From: Gemmatimonadaceae bacterium
GTDB lineage: Bacteria; Gemmatimonadota; Gemmatimonadetes; Gemmatimonadales; Gemmatimonadaceae
DNA length: 64,000 nucleotides
Reading direction: 5' to 3'
Assembly: GCA_019637445.1 (NCBI GenBank)
Contig: JAHBVS010000001.1
Location: 1,151,586-1,215,585, forward strand
The notes beneath the pieces are model-generated. The model saw only the letters and a list, made by a program, of their open reading frames with translations, searched no databases and was not told the origin of the DNA. This document shows positions 62,119 through 64,000 of this stretch, piece after piece. Both the position numbers and the translations under genes were made by a program. Position 1 is the first letter of the stretch. The number at the start of each line of letters is the position of its first letter.

Positions 62119-62754
62119 ATGGACCTGTCCCATTTGAGAGCGGAGTACCGCCAAGCCAGTCTCGATATCGGAGACGTGGACGCCGACCCGCTCAAGCAGT
62201 TTCATCGCTGGTTCTCCGAGGCGCGCGAGGCCGGACAGCACGAGCCGAACGCGATGGCCCTCGGCACCGCCGGCAGTGACGGCGAGCCCAACGTGCGGAT
62301 GGTGCTGCTCAAGGAGGCCGATGCGCGCGGGTTCGTCTTCTTTACCGACTATCGGTCCGTGAAGTCGGAGGAGTTGGGGAGCAACGCGCGGGGGGCACTC
62401 TGTTTTTGGTGGCACACGCTCGAGCGACAGGTGCGGGTGCGGGGGGCGGTGCAGCGTGTGGACGAGGCGGAGTCCGCGGCGTACTTCCAACAGCGGCCGC
62501 GTGGCAGCCAGCTGGGCGCCTGGGCTTCCGCGCAAAGTTCGGTGCTCTCCGCGCGTGACGCGTTGGTCCGCCGCCACGAGGAACTCGAATCGCAGTACGA
62601 GGGCGTCGACGTTCCGCTCCCGCCGCACTGGGGCGGGTTCCGCGTGGTGCCGGAGGTCTACGAGTTCTGGCAGGGCCGCGAGAGCCGGCTGCACGATCGG
62701 CTGCGGTATCGCCCGGTCGGGAGCAACTGGACGATCGAGCGGCTCAGCCCGTAG
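62119..62754 (+). CDS. pdxH: Pyridoxamine 5'-phosphate oxidase
   Basis: A 211-residue FMN enzyme making pyridoxal 5'-phosphate. NAMALGTAGSDGEPNVRMVL, FTDYRSVKSEELGSNARGAL, QRPRGSQLGAWASAQSSVL and VPEVYEFWQGRESRLHDRL are the family motifs and the length is typical. Divergent from the sigma factor gene with an 80-nt gap. Confidence 0.95.
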   Translation: MDLSHLRAEYRQASLDIGDVDADPLKQFHRWFSEAREAGQHEPNAMALGTAGSDGEPNVRMVLLKEADARGFVFFTDYRSVKSEELGSNARGALCFWWHTLERQVRVRGAVQRVDEAESAAYFQQRPRGSQLGAWASAQSSVLSARDALVRRHEELESQYEGVDVPLPPHWGGFRVVPEVYEFWQGRESRLHDRLRYRPVGSNWTIERLSP

Positions 62755-62766
62755 GGGCCCGCTCCA

Positions 62767-63654
62767 TCACGGCAGCGCCTTGAGCCCTGCCTTCGCGATC
62801 TCCAGATCCTTGTCCAGAGCCAGCGCGCGATCGTACTCGGCGCGGGCATCCTCTCGCCGTTGCTGACGGCGTAGCACGTCGCCGAGTCTTGCGTGGACCG
62901 CAGCGCGCGACGGCATCCACGTGGAAGGCTCCCAAGTCGTGTCGGCGATAAGCGCGCGCAGATATCGCTCTCCGGCGGCCAACTCGTGTCCACTCACGGC
63001 GGACATCCGACCGAACTGGTAGCGGACGGGACGACTGTCGGGGTGCCGACCAAGGAACTCGATGTACACGGCCGCCGCCTGCTCCGCGCGATTCCAATTC
63101 ACGAGACGGCTCGCAAGCGATAGCGTCGGCCCGAGACTGTCAGGGACGGCAGCGGCAGCCGCGCGCAGGGCGCGCTCGGTGGCCACCGTGTCGCGCGCGT
63201 GCCAGGCGATGTTCGCGGCCGCCTGGTGTCCGCGCACTGGATTCCGCCGAGCGATCTCGCGCTGCTGCTCCTGCGCCTTGTCCACGCTACCGCCCATCAC
63301 GGCAGGCGCCATCAAGTAGAACTGGATCAGGCCGTCGCGCGCATCGAGCAACTCTGGATCCAGCTCCACCGCTTTCTCGAACGCGGCCTTCGTGCGTCTG
63401 GCGAGAAACGGCTGCCGCAGGATGCTCGCCTCCTGAGCCTGCTGTCCCACGGCGCGCCCGAGCCAGAGGTGATATTCCCCGACCTTGGGCTCCTGCGCGA
63501 TGGCGCGCTCGAACTGCTTCTCGGCGCGTGCTGCGTCGTTGCGGCCCATCAGCCGCACGCCTTCGTCGAAGGCGGCGCGGCCGGCCTGTGCGCTGACGCT
63601 GGCCGGAAGCAGGGCGGCGAGAACCACAGCGTGGACGCAGAGACGGCGCAGCAT
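62767..63654 (-). CDS. Secreted TPR-repeat protein
   Basis: A 295-residue protein. The signal peptide is MLRRLCVHAVVLAALLPASV (SAQ). Tetratricopeptide repeats follow, e.g. ARAEKQFERAIAQEPKVGEY and the last ARAEYDRALALDKDLEIAKA. It probably acts as a periplasmic scaffold. Start set at the ATG of the signal peptide. Its stop is 12 nt from the convergent pdxH stop, so the two genes end back to back. Confidence 0.85.
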   Translation of the reverse strand: MLRRLCVHAVVLAALLPASVSAQAGRAAFDEGVRLMGRNDAARAEKQFERAIAQEPKVGEYHLWLGRAVGQQAQEASILRQPFLARRTKAAFEKAVELDPELLDARDGLIQFYLMAPAVMGGSVDKAQEQQREIARRNPVRGHQAAANIAWHARDTVATERALRAAAAAVPDSLGPTLSLASRLVNWNRAEQAAAVYIEFLGRHPDSRPVRYQFGRMSAVSGHELAAGERYLRALIADTTWEPSTWMPSRAAVHARLGDVLRRQQRREDARAEYDRALALDKDLEIAKAGLKALP

Positions 63655-63701
63655 GGGACTTCTCCTCACGAATCGCGAATGGTGACGCCGGCGCGGGAGC
63701 G

Positions 63702-64000
63702 CTAGCGTACGCGATCGGACAGGCGGAGTTCCCCCAAGAGTTTGACATAGCTCTCGTAGCGGCCGACATCGAGGTTCCCGGCGGCCAATGCCTCGCGCAC
63801 GGCGCAGCCCGGCTCGACGTCGTGGGTGCAGTCCTGGAAGCGGCACTCGCCGAGGTAGGGCGCGAACTCGGGGAAGCACTGATCGAGCGCACCCGCCGGC
63901 AGGCCCCACATGCCAACCTCGCGCAGCCCGGGGGTGTCCACGAGATAGCCCTCGTCTCCGTCCGGCAGGGCGAGCAGCTTGGCGCCCACGGTGGTGTGGC
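63702..64000 (-). CDS. rsgA: Ribosome small-subunit GTPase RsgA, C-terminal part
   Basis: The gene enters from the right edge; about 98 C-terminal residues are present. HTTVGAKLLALP and DTPGLREVGMWGL are the end of the circularly permuted GTPase domain (the G1-adjacent switch and DTPG G3 motif). The zinc-binding finger CRFQDCTHDVEPGCAV follows, with C-x4-C-x-H-x5-C ligands. RsgA helps mature the 30S subunit. Upstream of the TPR gene by 47 nt on the same strand. Confidence 0.92.
   Translation of the reverse strand, partial: HTTVGAKLLALPDGDEGYLVDTPGLREVGMWGLPAGALDQCFPEFAPYLGECRFQDCTHDVEPGCAVREALAAGNLDVGRYESYVKLLGELRLSDRVR

Overview
This is a GC-rich, densely coded bacterial chromosome segment. 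A PadR regulator fused by overlap to a large duplicated MacB/FtsX-type permease (ADOP family), paired serine/threonine kinases, paired M8-like metalloproteases, FecA-like TonB receptors and many GTG/TTG starts with 4-nt stop/start overlaps point to a Gemmatimonadota-like organism with a Gram-negative envelope. That assignment is inference from gene content. I saw no tRNA, rRNA, CRISPR array or insertion sequence.

Layout. 1-4046: edge of a secreted protein, an acyl-CoA dehydrogenase and an ABC-F ATPase. 4202-7406: accessory patch with a 5'-truncated RHS protein carrying an AT-richer toxin-like tip, its likely immunity gene, and a nucleotidyltransferase with a small partner. 7443-15216: leftward genes, including one overlapping run from ispH through two unknown proteins, fahA, a beta-propeller protein and a methyltransferase to a membrane-bound LuxR regulator. 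15336-20684: transhydrogenase, thioesterase, universal stress protein, XTP/ITPase, CGNR protein, ECF sigma factor and a TetR regulator with a clear operator. 20865-25913: DEIH helicase, secreted protein, phosphofructokinase, a selW-like selenoprotein gene read through an in-frame UGA, and a lipoprotein. 26016-31291: pseudopilin, DEAD-box helicase, two alpha/beta hydrolases and PadR. 31288-40801: ADOP permease, two tandem kinases and Lon. 40874-49662: M8-like proteases, PBP1A, NAD synthetase, Ada-like repair protein and HNH endonuclease. 50217-56765: fused branched-chain 2-oxoacid dehydrogenase E1, hydrolase, TonB receptor and small unknowns. 56884-64000: YjgN/M48 pair, CsaA, OsmC, a sigma/anti-sigma/MoaB/ExoIII operon, PdxH, a TPR protein and the end of RsgA.

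The most notable object is the 76-residue SelT/SelW/SelH-type selenoprotein at 25294-25524. It has a C-x-x-U motif encoded by UGA at codon 11 and a SECIS-like hairpin 21 nt after the UGA, and ordinary gene calling misses it. Its start codon abuts a member of a dispersed word-like repeat (GGAGGACG units) that recurs near 49150 and 50112 and forms long intergenic hairpins.

Redox and envelope-stress themes recur: SthA, OsmC, ExoIII with a SigR/RsrA-like pair, SelW, Lon and M48. They are spread across several operons and do not form one cluster.
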